Shown: positions 44,309 through 52,942, counted from the stretch's first letter. The stretch is DNA of 64,000 bases from Pelagicoccus mobilis (GCF_016595505.1 NZ_JAENIL010000003.1:62001-126000), one strand, 5' to 3'. Made by a program: numbers and translations. Notes: generated by a model from the letters alone, not told the origin.

Positions 44309-45745
44309 TTATTTTACCGGATCTAGGCGGTAGATGCTGCCGATGCGTGGAGATTGCTGGGTGAGGAGAACGTAGAGGTGTCCGTCGGGGCCGCTGTAGA
44401 CGTCTCGGACGCGACCTTGATTCTTGAATACAATTTCGTCGGCTACGACTTGATTGTTTTCGATGGTCAATCGGTGCAGCTCCTGGGAGGCCATGCCGGA
44501 TACGAAGAAATCGTTTTTCCAGGCGGGGAATTTGTCGCCCTCGTAGAATTCGGCGCCGCAGATGGCGATTGAAGGATTCCAGTAATGTTTGGGCTGTTCC
44601 ATGCCTTCCTTTGCGGTGAGGTCTGTGATGGGGGTGCCGTTGTAGTTCATCCCGTAGGTGATAACTGGCCAGCCGTAGTTGAGGCCGCGTTCGATGCGGT
44701 TGGTTTCGTCTCCGCCTCGGGGGCCGTGTTCGACTTCCCAGATGTCGCCGGTTTCCGGGTGGGCTGCTAGGCCTTGCGGGTTGCGATGTCCGTAGGACCA
44801 GATGGTCGGAAGGGCGTTGGGCTCGTTGTAGAACGGATTGTCGTGCGGGACGCGTCCGTCGTCGAAGATGCGGTGGATTTTGCCGTTGGGACGACTGAGG
44901 TCTTGAGCTTGGCCTTGGCGGCCTCGGTCGCCGATTCCGAAGAAGAGGTAACCGTCTTGAAATACGAATCGGGTGCCGAAGTGAGCTCCGGCGCTGCTGT
45001 GAAGGGCGGCGGGTGCGCTGTAGATCTTTTGCTCGTCGATCCACTTGCCTTTTCGTATCCGGCCTCGGACTACGGCTGTCATGCCAGCTTCTTTGTCGCC
45101 GTCCTTCGCTCCGATGTTTTCGCTGTAGCCGAGGTAGATCCAGCCGTTGTTTTCGTAGTCGGGGTGTTTCTTGACTTCGAGGAGCCCGCCTTGTCCTTTT
45201 TGCCAGACGGCGGGGGTGTTCTTAATTTTTCGCCGTTTGCCGTTCTTGAAGCTCCAGAGAACCCCGTCGCGCTGGGTGGCGAGCATTGTTCCGTCTGGGA
45301 GGAACTCGATGGCCCAGAGGATGCCTTCGCCCTCTCCGACTTTGTTGATTGTGAAGGAGTGCTCTTGGGATTCGAAGATCCCGCCGGAAGGTTGGAAGTG
45401 GTCTTCGGGGAGGGCGTTGCGGGCGGCGATCTGGCCTTGCTCGCGGATGTAGATGACGAGGGAGCGGATCTGTTGCTCGGATAGGCTGGTCTTCCAGGGA
45501 ATCATGGTGCTGTCCGGAATGCCTTCGGAGATGACTTTCGCGATTTGGGCATCGGAGCTTCCGTAGGCCCACACGTCGTCGACGAGGGAGGAGCCTTGGC
45601 CGCCCATGAGATTTTCGCCGTGGCAGCTGGCGCAGTTGGCATTGAATAGCTCGCTGACTGTTCCGGATCCGATTCGGTTTTGGGCGGAAAGCGTGGTCGC
45701 GGCGAGCGCGAACAGAGCGAGGGGCAGGGAGTACTTTGTCTTCAT
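44309..45745 (-). CDS. Cytochrome c / PQQ-dependent sugar dehydrogenase fusion
   Basis: 478 residues: signal peptide, a class I cytochrome c domain with CASCH (Cys38, Cys41, His42) and probable axial Met81, and then a six-bladed propeller of the sorbosone/glucose dehydrogenase type (GGLLEVKKHPDYENNGWIYL, GDRGRQGQAQDLSRPNGKI, YGHRNPQGLAAHPETGDIWE, VEHGPRGGDE). Such enzymes oxidise sugars in the periplasm and pass electrons to the haem domain. The sugar is unknown. Confidence 0.88.
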   Translation of the reverse strand: MKTKYSLPLALFALAATTLSAQNRIGSGTVSELFNANCASCHGENLMGGQGSSLVDDVWAYGSSDAQIAKVISEGIPDSTMIPWKTSLSEQQIRSLVIYIREQGQIAARNALPEDHFQPSGGIFESQEHSFTINKVGEGEGILWAIEFLPDGTMLATQRDGVLWSFKNGKRRKIKNTPAVWQKGQGGLLEVKKHPDYENNGWIYLGYSENIGAKDGDKEAGMTAVVRGRIRKGKWIDEQKIYSAPAALHSSAGAHFGTRFVFQDGYLFFGIGDRGRQGQAQDLSRPNGKIHRIFDDGRVPHDNPFYNEPNALPTIWSYGHRNPQGLAAHPETGDIWEVEHGPRGGDETNRIERGLNYGWPVITYGMNYNGTPITDLTAKEGMEQPKHYWNPSIAICGAEFYEGDKFPAWKNDFFVSGMASQELHRLTIENNQVVADEIVFKNQGRVRDVYSGPDGHLYVLLTQQSPRIGSIYRLDPVK

Positions 45746-45838
45746 AGGCGGTAGCGGATATCGGTTAGATACCGAGTGCTAGCCATACGAATGCCGGAGC
45801 CCTCGTGCTGCAAGTTCCTCTTGGCTTAACGGATTAAT

Positions 45839-46237
45839 TTAAACCGCTTTATTGCGCAGTTGGGCGTCGATGCGGCAGATGTGGTTGCTCAGCCAGTCTT
45901 CGATCCGCTTGTAGAGGTCGGTCGCCCATTTGCGTTGGTAGCCGTTTTGGTGGTAGATCTCGAGGGAGCGGGTGAGGAAGGCTTTGAAGGCAAGGTGCTC
46001 GGAGCGGTTGCGCTGGGCGACCGGGCAGTTGCGTTTGAGCATGCAGGCTTCCTCGTAGCGGAAATGGTTCTGGATATAGGTTTCGAGGAAGCGGAGGAGG
46101 GAGTTTACCTCTTGTTCATCGACTTCTTCCAGTTGGCTGATCTCTTCCAATCTGTTCGCGAAGCGGAAGATCTGCTGGTGTTGCTCGTCGATGTGCGAGT
46201 CGCCGGTGGCGAAGCCTTTGTTCCATTGAATTGCCAT
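45839..46237 (-). CDS. Bacteriohemerythrin
   Basis: 132 residues of the hemerythrin family: DSHIDEQHQQIF, HFRYEEACM, EHLAFKAFL and SNHICRIDAQL give the His/Glu/Asp ligands of the di-iron, oxygen-binding site. ATG at 46237 (MAIQWNKGFATGDSHID) is preceded by GGAAGGAAT, a good ribosome-binding site; a longer in-frame start is not needed. It reads away from the lasso cluster. Confidence 0.92.
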   Translation of the reverse strand: MAIQWNKGFATGDSHIDEQHQQIFRFANRLEEISQLEEVDEQEVNSLLRFLETYIQNHFRYEEACMLKRNCPVAQRNRSEHLAFKAFLTRSLEIYHQNGYQRKWATDLYKRIEDWLSNHICRIDAQLRNKAV

Positions 46238-46406
46238 ATTCCTTCCCTCTGATCGAGCGTTGCTCAGTTTTGAGCAGTCTTTCGCCAGAAGCAACAAATG
46301 CTACTGTTATGCGGGTTATGTATTAGGGCGTCTGATCGCTAGGATGTGGTCGAATAATTGGGCTGGTTTATTCCGGGGCGTTTTTCCTTTTGCAGTTTTG
46401 AGGGAA

Positions 46407-47321
46407 ATGCTGATTGGCTGGCGTCGTTTTATGTGGAGATACCGTGCCTACAGTTTGATTATCGAATCTGAGATAGAGTTGCCCGAGCTTAGCCCTGCTG
46501 AATCGAGCGAATCTGTTGATTTGACGATTCGGATTGGGGAGGTGCCGGTGGTTTTGCAGGATCCGGTCGCTGAAGGCGCTCGGTTTCAGGCCGCTCCTGG
46601 CGTACTGCTGGTCGTTGTTGATGGGGTGGGGCGATTTTTGGCCCGAGATGGCGAAACGATTATTGTGGATCGAGAATCTGGAACCACGGATTCTGATATT
46701 CGTCTGTTCCTGCTGGGCACGATGCTGGGGGGCGTTTTGCAGCAACGTGGCATTCTGACTCTGCATGGGAGCGTGGTTGATTCGCCGCAAGGGGCGGTCG
46801 CTATTCTGGGTCATAGTGGGGCAGGCAAGTCGACGACGGCGTACGCCTTGCACGAGAGGGGATTTTCGTTGGTGTCGGATGATCTCTGTGCTGTTCGTTT
46901 GAATGACGCGGGCGAACCGCGGGTTTTTGGAGGGTATCCGCAGTTCAAGCTTTGGCCGGATTCCTTGGCGGCGTTTGAGTTGGGCGAAGGTGATTTGAGG
47001 AGGGTTCGGCCGGTATTGGAGAAGCGCGCAGTTCCGTGCCTAGAGGAGATTTCGACTGGTGCGAGGCGATTGAAGCGAGTCTTTGTTTTGAGCGAATCGA
47101 ACTCGGTAGAATCTCAATTTCGAGAGATTCAAGGTTTTGCTAAGATCGACAGATTGAAGGAGCAGATCTATCGCCGACAGTTTTTGATGAAGGAGGCGCA
47201 GGGCAAGGTGTTCGAGACACTAGCTGCGCTAGGAGGTGAAATCCGGATGTACGAGGTTTTGCGTCCGAGAGGAGATATCGTGTTGGAGCGTTTCGTGGAT
47301 GAGATCGTGAGCAGGTTTTAG
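46407..47321 (+). CDS. HprK-like kinase, probable lasso-peptide kinase
   Basis: About 304 residues. The P-loop GHSGAGKST (Lys141) and the following acidic motif SLVSDDLCAV are those of HPr kinase/phosphorylase relatives. The early part YRAYSLIIESEIELPEL is typical of the kinases found in lasso clusters and exopolysaccharide loci. In the paeninodin system such an enzyme phosphorylates the C-terminal Ser of the precursor; here the precursor also ends in Ser. ATG at 46407 (MLIGWRRF) has a GAGGG site; ATG at 46431 (MWRYRAYS) is an equally plausible start, while the farther TTG at 46260 is unlikely. The next gene starts one base after its stop. Confidence 0.85.
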   Translation: MLIGWRRFMWRYRAYSLIIESEIELPELSPAESSESVDLTIRIGEVPVVLQDPVAEGARFQAAPGVLLVVVDGVGRFLARDGETIIVDRESGTTDSDIRLFLLGTMLGGVLQQRGILTLHGSVVDSPQGAVAILGHSGAGKSTTAYALHERGFSLVSDDLCAVRLNDAGEPRVFGGYPQFKLWPDSLAAFELGEGDLRRVRPVLEKRAVPCLEEISTGARRLKRVFVLSESNSVESQFREIQGFAKIDRLKEQIYRRQFLMKEAQGKVFETLAALGGEIRMYEVLRPRGDIVLERFVDEIVSRF

Positions 47322-47322
47322 G

Positions 47323-48186
47323 ATGGGACGTATCTATTGGCTGACTTCGTATCCGAAATCTGGAAACACATGGTTTCGAGCCTTTCTCGAGTGCTTGCTG
47401 GGTGAAGACGGCGAGGATCTGGATTTGAACGCGCTCGAACGAGTCCCCTCGGCTAGCGATCGAATGGTGCTCGACCGGGAGCTCGGGTATGAGTCGGGAG
47501 ATTTAAGTTTCGAGGAATTGGAGAGGGTGTTGCCGGAGGCGTTTGCTTCTGTAGCTCGTAAAAGTCGTGGGGCGGTTTTTCAGAAATTGCATGACAGTTT
47601 TCGACGCAATGAGGGTGAAGTGCCTTTGTATTCACATGAAGCTGTCGAGGGAGCGCTCTACTTTATCAGGAATCCTTTGGATGTGTGTGTGTCGTATGCG
47701 TGCCATCGAAGTGAGCTCACCCTCGATGAGGTGATAAGGCTTATGGGAGACGCTAGTCATGGTTTGGCGGCTACCCGTTGGCGACAGCAATTGCAGATTC
47801 GCCAAATTCTGGGTGGGTGGAGTTCTCATGTGGGGTCTTGGACTGAAAACGATGAGATTCCGGTGCACGTGATTCGCTATGAAGATATGCTAGACAGGCC
47901 TCTTGCTGTATTCGAATCTGCAGTACGTTTTCTTGGGTTGTCGCATGAGGAACGCCAGATAGAGGGTGCGTTGAATGCCTGTTCGTTTGAGCGTTTGCGG
48001 GGGTTGGAGGAGCGGAGTGGATTTAGGGAGCGTCCGCCCGGGATGGATCGTTTCTTTCGGAAGGGAGAGGTTGGGAGTTGGCGGTCGGTCTTGACGAGCG
48101 ATCAGGTCGCTCGGATTGTTGCGGACCATCGGGAGACGATGATTAAATATGGTTATCTGAACGAGTCGGGGGAGCTGGAGTTTTAG
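47323..48186 (+). CDS. PAPS-dependent sulfotransferase in the lasso cluster
   Basis: 287 residues. The PAPS 5'-phosphosulfate loop is SYPKSGNTWFRAFLE (residues 9-23) and the 3'-phosphate region is RNPLDVCVSYACHRSE; RKGEVGSWRSVL at the end is the usual family closing motif. Sulfotransferases of this type move sulfate to hydroxyl groups. In this operon the likely acceptors are Ser or Thr of the lasso core, which has no Tyr. It sits between the kinase gene (1 bp) and B1 (12 bp), so it belongs to the cluster. I am not aware of a characterised lasso sulfotransferase of this kind. Confidence 0.87.
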   Translation: MGRIYWLTSYPKSGNTWFRAFLECLLGEDGEDLDLNALERVPSASDRMVLDRELGYESGDLSFEELERVLPEAFASVARKSRGAVFQKLHDSFRRNEGEVPLYSHEAVEGALYFIRNPLDVCVSYACHRSELTLDEVIRLMGDASHGLAATRWRQQLQIRQILGGWSSHVGSWTENDEIPVHVIRYEDMLDRPLAVFESAVRFLGLSHEERQIEGALNACSFERLRGLEERSGFRERPPGMDRFFRKGEVGSWRSVLTSDQVARIVADHRETMIKYGYLNESGELEF

Positions 48187-48198
48187 AATTGGATAGAT

Positions 48199-48492
48199 AT
48201 GAAAATTGATAAGTCGTGCATTGTTTCGCAGAGTTCCGAGCAGCTTTCTTGCGAGCTTGATGGGGAGGTCGTTTCCATGAGCATCGCCGAAGGAAGCTAT
48301 TTCGGGATCAATGGAGTCGGGAGCGAAATTTGGAGGCGGATTAAGTCGCCGCGGCGAGTGGACGAGTTGTGCCAAGAGCTGGTTTCGAAATTCGAGGTGT
48401 CACCGGAGCAATGCGAGGCGGATGTGCTTGAGTTTCTGGAGGAGTTGCGTGGAAGCGGTCTGCTGACGTTGAGTGAAGAGGAGACGCTCTAG
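48199..48492 (+). CDS. Lasso-peptide B1 protein, PqqD-like RiPP recognition element
   Basis: 97 residues with the winged-helix PqqD fold: SEQLSCELDGEVVSMSIAEG, SYFGINGVGSEIWRRI and a C-terminal helical part VDELCQELVSKFEV. PqqD-like domains bind the leader peptide and bring it to the processing enzymes. The stop overlaps the start of B2 by 20 bases, so the two are translated together. Confidence 0.9.
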   Translation: MKIDKSCIVSQSSEQLSCELDGEVVSMSIAEGSYFGINGVGSEIWRRIKSPRRVDELCQELVSKFEVSPEQCEADVLEFLEELRGSGLLTLSEEETL

Positions 48493-48907
48493 ACTTTTTC
48501 CTCGATTAACCCTCGGGGATTGGGGGCTCGCGATTTATATCGCGCTTTCTTTTTGCTATGTGCGTGGGGCGTTGTGGATGGTTCCGTTTCGGGTGTTGGC
48601 TCGGAGGTGGGAGTTGTTGGACGCGAACGATCCAAAGGAACCGAGCCTTGAGGAGCTGGGCATTGCTCGGCGGGTAGGGCGATTGGTTCAGGGAGTGGCG
48701 AGACGAATGCCGTTCACGTGCAACTGTTTGCCGCAAGCGATTGTTGGAAAAAGGTTGCTCGCTCGCTATGGGATTTCGAGTGAGCTAAAGTTGGGAGTGA
48801 ACGATGTTCGTGCAGAAGATTTCACCGCGCATGCTTGGCTTGTGTGCGGGTCGGTGTATGTGACTGGGTATTTGTCCGGAGAAGGTGAATACAAGGTGCT
48901 TGATTAG
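48473..48907 (+). CDS. Lasso-peptide B2 protein, transglutaminase-like leader peptidase
   Basis: 144 residues. Catalytic Cys85 in CNCLPQAIVGKRLLARYG and His120 in FTAHAWL fit the McjB C-terminal fold, which cuts the leader. In McjB the Asp of the triad is 12 residues after the His; here that position is Gly132 (YVTGYL), so the third residue may be different. GTG at 48473 overlaps B1. It ends on the stop of the convergent macrocyclase gene. Confidence 0.88.
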   Translation: MKRRRSRLFPRLTLGDWGLAIYIALSFCYVRGALWMVPFRVLARRWELLDANDPKEPSLEELGIARRVGRLVQGVARRMPFTCNCLPQAIVGKRLLARYGISSELKLGVNDVRAEDFTAHAWLVCGSVYVTGYLSGEGEYKVLD

Positions 48908-50844
48908 AGTTTGCCCTCCTCGAATCGGCGTATGAATCGCCCGACGACGATTCCGCGTGGAAGTAGATAGTGGTAATGGTAGGTCGTTTCTCTTTCGTAC
49001 CAGCCTCCGCTAGGCCAATGCTCCACTAGGTTTTTCATTCTGTCTAGGTCGAGGATTCTGCGGGCTGTATCCGATTTTTGGAGTAGAGCGAGTTCGGCTT
49101 CTATTTGAGGTTTCGCCATTAGCAATCGCTCGGGCCAATCGGATGCTTGCAGTCCTTTTCTTTTGTTTTCGAGAACGGATTTGGGAAGTACGTTGGCCAT
49201 CATACGTTTGATGAGGGAGCGGGGTTGCCCGTTTTTGATGTACTGTTCATCTGGGATGCTCAGACAAAAGCGGACGAGGCGAAGGTCGGCCATGGGGTCG
49301 CGAATCTCGGTCTTGAAGGCTCCGGAGAGGACTCGGGAGAAGTCGCCGAAGTAGTCTGGTCCTGTTAATAGAACTATTCTGAAGGCTCGCGGGTCGCTTG
49401 GGGGCAGGAATCTGGGATCGAAACCGAGCCTTTCATTGCGAGTGTCGATATCGATCTCTTGGGCGTATTTGTTGTTGAGAGCTGAGTAGCCTTTCCAACC
49501 AAGATACCGAATATCGTCTTTGTTGAGTAATCGATGTAGAGCGACTATCGGTTTGTATTGAGCCAGCAGTTGGTTGCGGAGAAGTCGAAGGGGAGACCCC
49601 GGAAGTTCTTTTGCACCCTGTCTTAGCATTGTCGCTAGACGGATCCAGTTTCCCTTTTTTGCGAGTTCGGACAAGTGGGGGATGCCGTTGTAGCTGAGGG
49701 TCATGTTGCCTCGGGCCCCGCCTAGTAATACTCTGATGCCCCGTTCCTCGGCGAGTTCTGATATTTGGTCGATCCATATGTGGTTGAGTGGATTGCGATC
49801 GGGAATTCCGATCAGCCTTTGTCTGCGATCGAGTTCGTGAAAGAGGGTTCGTCCAGTTGATTTGACGAAATTCAGCCTCAGGTTTTTGGTCTTTTTGTGG
49901 ATCTGGTGGACGAGTGGTGTCTCATCGAAATATTGCGATTGAGTACCCTCGTCTCCTTTGGGGTGTTGCGGGACGTGGGTTAAGGTCGGTAGGGTCACTC
50001 CTTCTTGGGCTAGCAGGTTGGCGGCGACGCAAGCGACGGAGGAGGAGTCAAGTCCCCCACTCATCATGGCTCCTATTGGGCGATCGCTCCGGAGAGCTGA
50101 TTTGACCGATTTTTCGAAAATGGATCTCCCCAAGTCTAGGTATTCTTGATCCGATTTGCATCGGATGGGTTCGATCGTAGCGAGATCGTAGTATTTCTCG
50201 ATTTGTATCCGCCCATTGGTTACTTTGAGAAAATGGGATGGGGGGACTCGATGGATTGAGTCGTATACCGTTGTCCTGTGGTCGTTGTGGTTGAGGGCGA
50301 GTAGTTCGGCTAACTTGGGCTCGTTGAGTTTTCGGGGAATTCGAGGATGGGCGTGGAGTGCTTTGCTTAGGGTGGAAAAAGCGAAGAAGTCCGAGCCTTC
50401 GTGGTATAGAAGTGGTTTCTGACCTAGAGGATCGCGGGCGAGAACCAATTCTCCTTTTGAGTGATCGAAGATAGCGATCGAAAATGCACCCACCAATTTG
50501 CTGAAGCAGTTTTTGCCCCACTTTTGGTAGGCGAGCAAGACGAGGCGGCTATCGGGGAGGCTGGGAATTTTGAGCGATGAGATTCCCAATTCGGCCGCCA
50601 GCTCTTCTCTGTTGTCGATTCTGATGTCACCAACTATTGTGTATGGGGGTTCTTGGAGGGGCTGCCTTTCGTATCGATCTTCTGGGGACCGCTGAAGTAG
50701 CTGATGGGCTAGTCCCAGATTTTTTAATACCCAGCTGTCTCTGCTATCGAAGGCGTGCTCCCTCATCGCGAGGCTCATCGCTTCGAGATTGGAGCGGAGG
50801 GCGGGATTGGGTGTGAAGTTGAATATACCTGCGAAATCGCTCAT
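48904..50844 (-). CDS. Lasso-peptide macrocyclase (asparagine-synthetase-like, C protein)
   Basis: 646 residues: an N-terminal Ntn-glutaminase-like domain starting MSDFAGIFNF, without the Cys at position 2 that real AsnB needs, and an ATP-pyrophosphatase domain with SGGLDSS (262-268). This combination marks lasso cyclases, which adenylate the side chain of Asp/Glu and close the ring on the N-terminus. It is divergently arranged from the precursor gene (74 bp between starts) and its stop overlaps that of B2. Confidence 0.9.
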   Translation of the reverse strand: MSDFAGIFNFTPNPALRSNLEAMSLAMREHAFDSRDSWVLKNLGLAHQLLQRSPEDRYERQPLQEPPYTIVGDIRIDNREELAAELGISSLKIPSLPDSRLVLLAYQKWGKNCFSKLVGAFSIAIFDHSKGELVLARDPLGQKPLLYHEGSDFFAFSTLSKALHAHPRIPRKLNEPKLAELLALNHNDHRTTVYDSIHRVPPSHFLKVTNGRIQIEKYYDLATIEPIRCKSDQEYLDLGRSIFEKSVKSALRSDRPIGAMMSGGLDSSSVACVAANLLAQEGVTLPTLTHVPQHPKGDEGTQSQYFDETPLVHQIHKKTKNLRLNFVKSTGRTLFHELDRRQRLIGIPDRNPLNHIWIDQISELAEERGIRVLLGGARGNMTLSYNGIPHLSELAKKGNWIRLATMLRQGAKELPGSPLRLLRNQLLAQYKPIVALHRLLNKDDIRYLGWKGYSALNNKYAQEIDIDTRNERLGFDPRFLPPSDPRAFRIVLLTGPDYFGDFSRVLSGAFKTEIRDPMADLRLVRFCLSIPDEQYIKNGQPRSLIKRMMANVLPKSVLENKRKGLQASDWPERLLMAKPQIEAELALLQKSDTARRILDLDRMKNLVEHWPSGGWYERETTYHYHYLLPRGIVVGRFIRRFEEGKL

Positions 50845-50857
50845 TTACGGCTAGTTT

Positions 50858-50909
50858 GGAGGGAGGAGGGGTTATTCCGATGTTGATAGTGGGGCGTTTT
50901 CTGGCCTAG
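50858..50909 (+). promoter_or_regulatory. Ribosome-binding-like GGAGGGAGGAGGGG and a nine-codon leader ORF before the precursor
   Basis: The purine tract at 50858-50871 is a strong Shine-Dalgarno-like element, but it sits before an ATG at 50880 that opens only MLIVGRFLA and stops at 50909, ten bases before the precursor start and in the same frame. The precursor ATG itself has no clear site. Translation of the leader ORF could be coupled to the precursor, or the true regulation may lie in this 74-bp gap. Confidence 0.4.
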
Positions 50910-50918
50910 GTTGGTTCT

Positions 50919-51092
50919 ATGAGCAACGAATCAATATCTGAAGAGGGCTTCAAAAGCAATTTGAGCGGGAATAGTCCAGAAGGCGAGCTGCGTGAAAAAT
51001 GGGAAAAACCATGCGTAAAGCCGTTGGGGGATGTTGTAGGAGACACTGCCAATACTGGTGGAGGAGGTGGTGATACTTCGTTTCAATCCTAA
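50919..51092 (+). CDS. Lasso-peptide precursor
   Basis: 57 residues. The leader has the pattern WxxPxVxxxGxxxxxT (Trp28, Pro31, Val33, Gly37, Thr43), matching the known leader motif YxxPxLxxxGxxxxxT with two conservative changes. If Thr43 is the penultimate leader residue, the core is NTGGGGGDTSFQS (45-57), with the ring closed between Asn45 and Asp52: an eight-residue ring holding five glycines and a five-residue tail ending in Ser. Cleavage after Thr43 would instead give a nine-residue ring starting with Ala. A hand-calculated monoisotopic mass of the 13-residue lactam is about 1165.46 Da. It lies divergent from the cyclase and is followed by a terminator. Confidence 0.85.
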   Translation: MSNESISEEGFKSNLSGNSPEGELREKWEKPCVKPLGDVVGDTANTGGGGGDTSFQS

Positions 51093-51115
51093 GAATTTAA
51101 TTTCTCTAAAACGAG

Positions 51116-51149
51116 AAAGCCCGGACGCGTGTGCGTGCCGGGCTTTTTT
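51116..51149 (+). terminator. Intrinsic terminator of the precursor gene
   Basis: AAAGCCCGG, a 13-base loop rich in GTGCG, CCGGGCTTTTTT. It lies 23 bp after the precursor stop. Confidence 0.88.
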
Positions 51150-51187
51150 GTGAAGTTTGGTGGGATCGCGTGACGAGCACGCCCTGC

Positions 51188-52942
51188 CTAGCCGTAAGCG
51201 GCGCCGGTTTCGACGTCGATGACTCGATAGTTTTCGACGTGGAAGTTCGGGTCGGCTCGGAAGGTGAGCTGGGCGTTGTAGTCCTTCTCGAGGCTGATGA
51301 GCAGGTCGGCGTCCTCTTCGCGCAGGCGATCGATGATGGCCGGGTTGACGAGGATGCGGAGCTTGATGGCTCGCTCGAGTTCTGGATTGCGGGCGCGGGC
51401 TCGGCGGACGATGCCGGAGAGCTTGCGTTGCAGCTCGACGGAAACGGTTGTCGCCGACTTTACGATGCCTTTGCCTCGGCAGTATGGGCAGTCGGTGTAG
51501 AGGCCGGAGGAGACGGATTCCTGCATGCGCTGGCGGGTCATTTGCATGATGCCGAGCGGGGAGATGGGCAGGATGTGGGTCTTGGCCTTGTCGGTCGACA
51601 TGGCTTCGCGCATCCGGGAGAGGATGGCGTTGCGGTGGCGACGCTGCTTCATGTCGATGAAGTCGATGATGATGAGACCTCCGATGTTGCGGAGGCGGAT
51701 CTGGCGGGCGACTTCCTCGGCGGCTTCGCAGTTTACCTGGAAGATGGTGTCGTTTTCGTTGCCCTTGTTCTTGTGGGAGCCGGTGTTGACGTCGATGGCG
51801 ATGAGGGCCTCGGTCTCTTCGATGACGATGGCGCCGCCGGATGGAAGCGGTACTTGTCGCTGGAAGGTTTGCTCGATCTGCTTCTCGATGTTGTAGCGCT
51901 CGAAGATTGGGATGGAGTCTTCGTAGAGCTGAATCTTGGAAGTGGATCGTTTGGAGATCTGGGCGACGGTTTCGGAGATGCGCTCGTGGTCTTCTTCGTT
52001 GTCGATGAGGACGCGGTCGATGTCTTCGGTGAGGAAGTCGCGCACGGTGCGTTCGGCGAGGTCTGGCTCTTTGTAGAGGCAGGACGGGGCCTTGGCGGTG
52101 TCCATCTTCTTTTGGATCTTTTCCCAGGTCTGGAGAAGGATGTGCAGGTCGCGCACGAAGTAGCGGGCCTTTTTGCCTTCGCCGGCGGTGCGGACGATGA
52201 TGCCCATTCCTTCAGGGATGGTGAGATCGCGGATGATCTTTTTGAGGCGGGCGCGTTCCTTGTTGTCCTCGATCTTGCGGGAGATGCCGCATTGGTCGGA
52301 GAAGGGGACGAGCACGATAAATCGTCCGGGAATGGAAAGGTTGGTGGTCGAGCGTGGACCTTTGGTGCCGATTGGGCCTTTGGTGATCTGGATGACGATC
52401 TCGGTGCCGATCGGGTAGTGATTCGGGATCTCTTTGAGAGGGATCTTCTTGGGCTGCTTCTTTTTTGAGGAGCGGTTGACGCGGACGACCTCGATGGAGG
52501 AGTCGGCATCCTGCGGCTGGATATCCCAGTAGTGCAGGAAGGCGTTTTTGGGCATGCCGATGTCGACGAAGGCGGCTTTGAGGCCGGGGTCGAGGTTCTT
52601 GATGCGTCCTTTGAAGATGCCGCCGACGATGCGTTGGGCGGAGTGGCGTCGCTCGATGTCGAACTTGTCGAGGATGCCGTCTACGAGGGAGCCGACTCGG
52701 GTCTCGAGGGCTTCGGAATTAATGATCAGTTCGCGGTAAGGCTTTTTCTGGCCTTTGAACTTTTCGATGATCTTGGTCATGAGGGGCCGTTTTTTGGCCC
52801 TCTGAGTGGCTTCTGCCCGGAGTTTGTCCTGATCGACTTTGGTGCCGGTCTGGGGCTTGGGCGGGAGGCGCAGCTCTTCATCGAGTTTGCTGTTCTGATC
52901 CTGTGGTTGGTTGTTTTTCTTTGTTGGTTTTTTATCGCTCAT
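51188..52942 (-). CDS. rng: Ribonuclease G/E family
   Basis: 584 residues. A charged N-terminal tail precedes the S1 domain ([20 protein letters not shown] then [10 protein letters not shown]) and the catalytic DNase I-like domain ([26 protein letters not shown]). The zinc-link is CPYCRGKG. The enzyme cleaves mRNA and processes rRNA. It follows rodA after 118 bp, on the same strand; the order rodA-rng is found in many bacteria. Confidence 0.93.
   Translation of the reverse strand: MSDKKPTKKNNQPQDQNSKLDEELRLPPKPQTGTKVDQDKLRAEATQRAKKRPLMTKIIEKFKGQKKPYRELIINSEALETRVGSLVDGILDKFDIERRHSAQRIVGGIFKGRIKNLDPGLKAAFVDIGMPKNAFLHYWDIQPQDADSSIEVVRVNRSSKKKQPKKIPLKEIPNHYPIGTEIVIQITKGPIGTKGPRSTTNLSIPGRFIVLVPFSDQCGISRKIEDNKERARLKKIIRDLTIPEGMGIIVRTAGEGKKARYFVRDLHILLQTWEKIQKKMDTAKAPSCLYKEPDLAERTVRDFLTEDIDRVLIDNEEDHERISETVAQISKRSTSKIQLYEDSIPIFERYNIEKQIEQTFQRQVPLPSGGAIVIEETEALIAIDVNTGSHKNKGNENDTIFQVNCEAAEEVARQIRLRNIGGLIIIDFIDMKQRRHRNAILSRMREAMSTDKAKTHILPISPLGIMQMTRQRMQESVSSGLYTDCPYCRGKGIVKSATTVSVELQRKLSGIVRRARARNPELERAIKLRILVNPAIIDRLREEDADLLISLEKDYNAQLTFRADPNFHVENYRVIDVETGAAYG

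Larger units (their letters stand above)
46407..51149. other. Lasso-peptide biosynthetic gene cluster (kinase, sulfotransferase, B1, B2, C, precursor)
   Basis: All required lasso functions are here: precursor (50919), leader-binding B1 (48199), leader peptidase B2 (48473) and macrocyclase C (48904), plus two tailoring enzymes, an HprK-like kinase and a sulfotransferase. Kinase, sulfotransferase, B1 and B2 overlap or nearly touch and form one operon. C is convergent with it (stops overlap by four bases) and divergent from the precursor. No exporter or isopeptidase gene is seen nearby. The known relatives are kinase-bearing clusters such as that of paeninodin, whose C-terminal Ser is phosphorylated. 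Confidence 0.88.

Noticed and set aside
46260-46406. TTG 46260 as start of the lasso kinase
   Set aside because: It lies within the promoter region shared with the hemerythrin gene; the family N-terminus begins near 46407-46431.
51131-52468. 445-residue plus-strand frame opposite the RNase G/E gene
   Set aside because: Gly/Val/Asp-rich shadow of a conserved minus-strand gene.
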